A program made the position numbers and the translations under genes. This document shows positions 40,661 through 40,781 of a stretch of DNA of 40,781 bases, one piece after another. This DNA comes from Candidatus Metalachnospira gallinarum (GTDB lineage: Bacteria > Bacillota > Clostridia > Lachnospirales > Anaerotignaceae), in NCBI GenBank assembly GCA_904378045.1, contig CAJFHC010000035.1, forward strand, positions 1-40,781. Reading direction: 5' to 3'. Position 1 is the first letter of the stretch, and each line of letters opens with the position of its first letter. Below the pieces are notes generated by a model, which did no database searches, was not told the DNA's origin, and saw only the letters and a program-made list of their open reading frames with translations.

Positions 40661-40781
40661 AGGGTACCTGTTACAGGTACCCTTCAGCGTGTCGAAAAAG
40701 TCCTTCGGGACTTTTTCGAGTTTAAATTAAGGCAATAAATCCCTATTTCTGCGGAAAGCCCTGAACTTTGTCAGGGCGCAG
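40661..40781 (+). repeat. Dispersed structured repeat, copy C (cut by the window end)
   Basis: A 10-bp perfect hairpin with loop TTA (40661-40683) follows the reductase stop and has no T run. Directly after it the core begins with CAGCGTGTCGAAAAAGTCC, pairing with GGACTTTTTCGA around a TTCG loop, then the same A/T-rich block and CTGCGGAAAGCCCTGAAC segment as copies A and B. The window ends inside the large internal stem. Confidence 0.85.

Overview
The window looks like a chromosomal segment of a low-to-moderate GC anaerobic Firmicute of class Clostridia, probably Lachnospirales or a relative. The evidence is a SCIFF (six-Cys ranthipeptide) locus with its radical-SAM maturase, a PIN/TRAM YacL gene next to ispD, a SAM-I riboswitch in front of metK, a collagen-like spore-surface-type protein beside a glycosyltransferase, strong AGGAGG ribosome binding sites and GTG/TTG starts. 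There are no rRNA genes, CRISPR arrays or prophage genes. The organism assignment is inference.

Layout. 1-460: a tRNA cluster (Glu, Thr, Met, Asp) ending in a tRNA-Val that lacks half its D arm, then a terminator. 557-7357: a TetR regulator, then on the minus strand a MaoC hydratase, a LysR regulator, the Mg2+ transporter mgtE behind a long leader carrying a Pro-rich small ORF and an attenuator-like hairpin, metK with its SAM-I riboswitch, and an APC amino-acid permease. 7571-13622 (+): mntP; a Crp/Fnr regulator translationally coupled to a three-gene NitT/TauT-like ABC importer, with a near-perfect palindrome at its start site; a CbxX/SpoVK-type AAA ATPase; and an iron alcohol dehydrogenase. 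13892-20711 (+): yacL-like, ispD, rnhA, a cold-shock gene, typA/bipA and a SpoVB-like flippase. 20788-21561: a short leader ORF with competing hairpins, then a chloramphenicol acetyltransferase-like gene. 21686-25678: proC (minus), a PHP phosphoesterase, a TIGR04086-type membrane protein, the SCIFF peptide and its maturase. 25887-28207 (minus): a collagen-like Gly-Pro-Thr protein and a glycosyltransferase/TPR protein. 28402-37146 (minus): a sugar operon (binding protein, ATPase, permease, two FGGY kinases, class II aldolase) with a DeoR-family regulator and several ATGTTCG operator-like sites. 37355-40648: a GNAT acetyltransferase, an RlmD-like rRNA methyltransferase, an S1-domain protein and a small siroheme/[4Fe-4S] reductase-like protein.

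The most unusual signal is a dispersed, highly structured non-coding repeat found three times: 16540-16782 (inverted), 25687-25908 and 40661-40781 (cut by the window end). Each copy abuts a terminator-like hairpin that has no U-tract. In the two complete copies the hairpin sequence recurs on the far side of the element, and there it is followed by the U-tract. This looks like a small mobile or retro-type element that targets transcription terminators and duplicates the hairpin. Other regulatory candidates are the mgtE leader ORF/attenuator, the cat leader and the palindrome at the crp-like promoter.

Functional links. SCIFF and its maturase form a peptide-modification pair. The collagen-like protein and glycosyltransferase resemble a spore-surface glycoprotein plus its modifying enzyme. 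The sugar operon probably imports a sugar, phosphorylates it and cleaves the product with the class II aldolase, under DeoR-type control.
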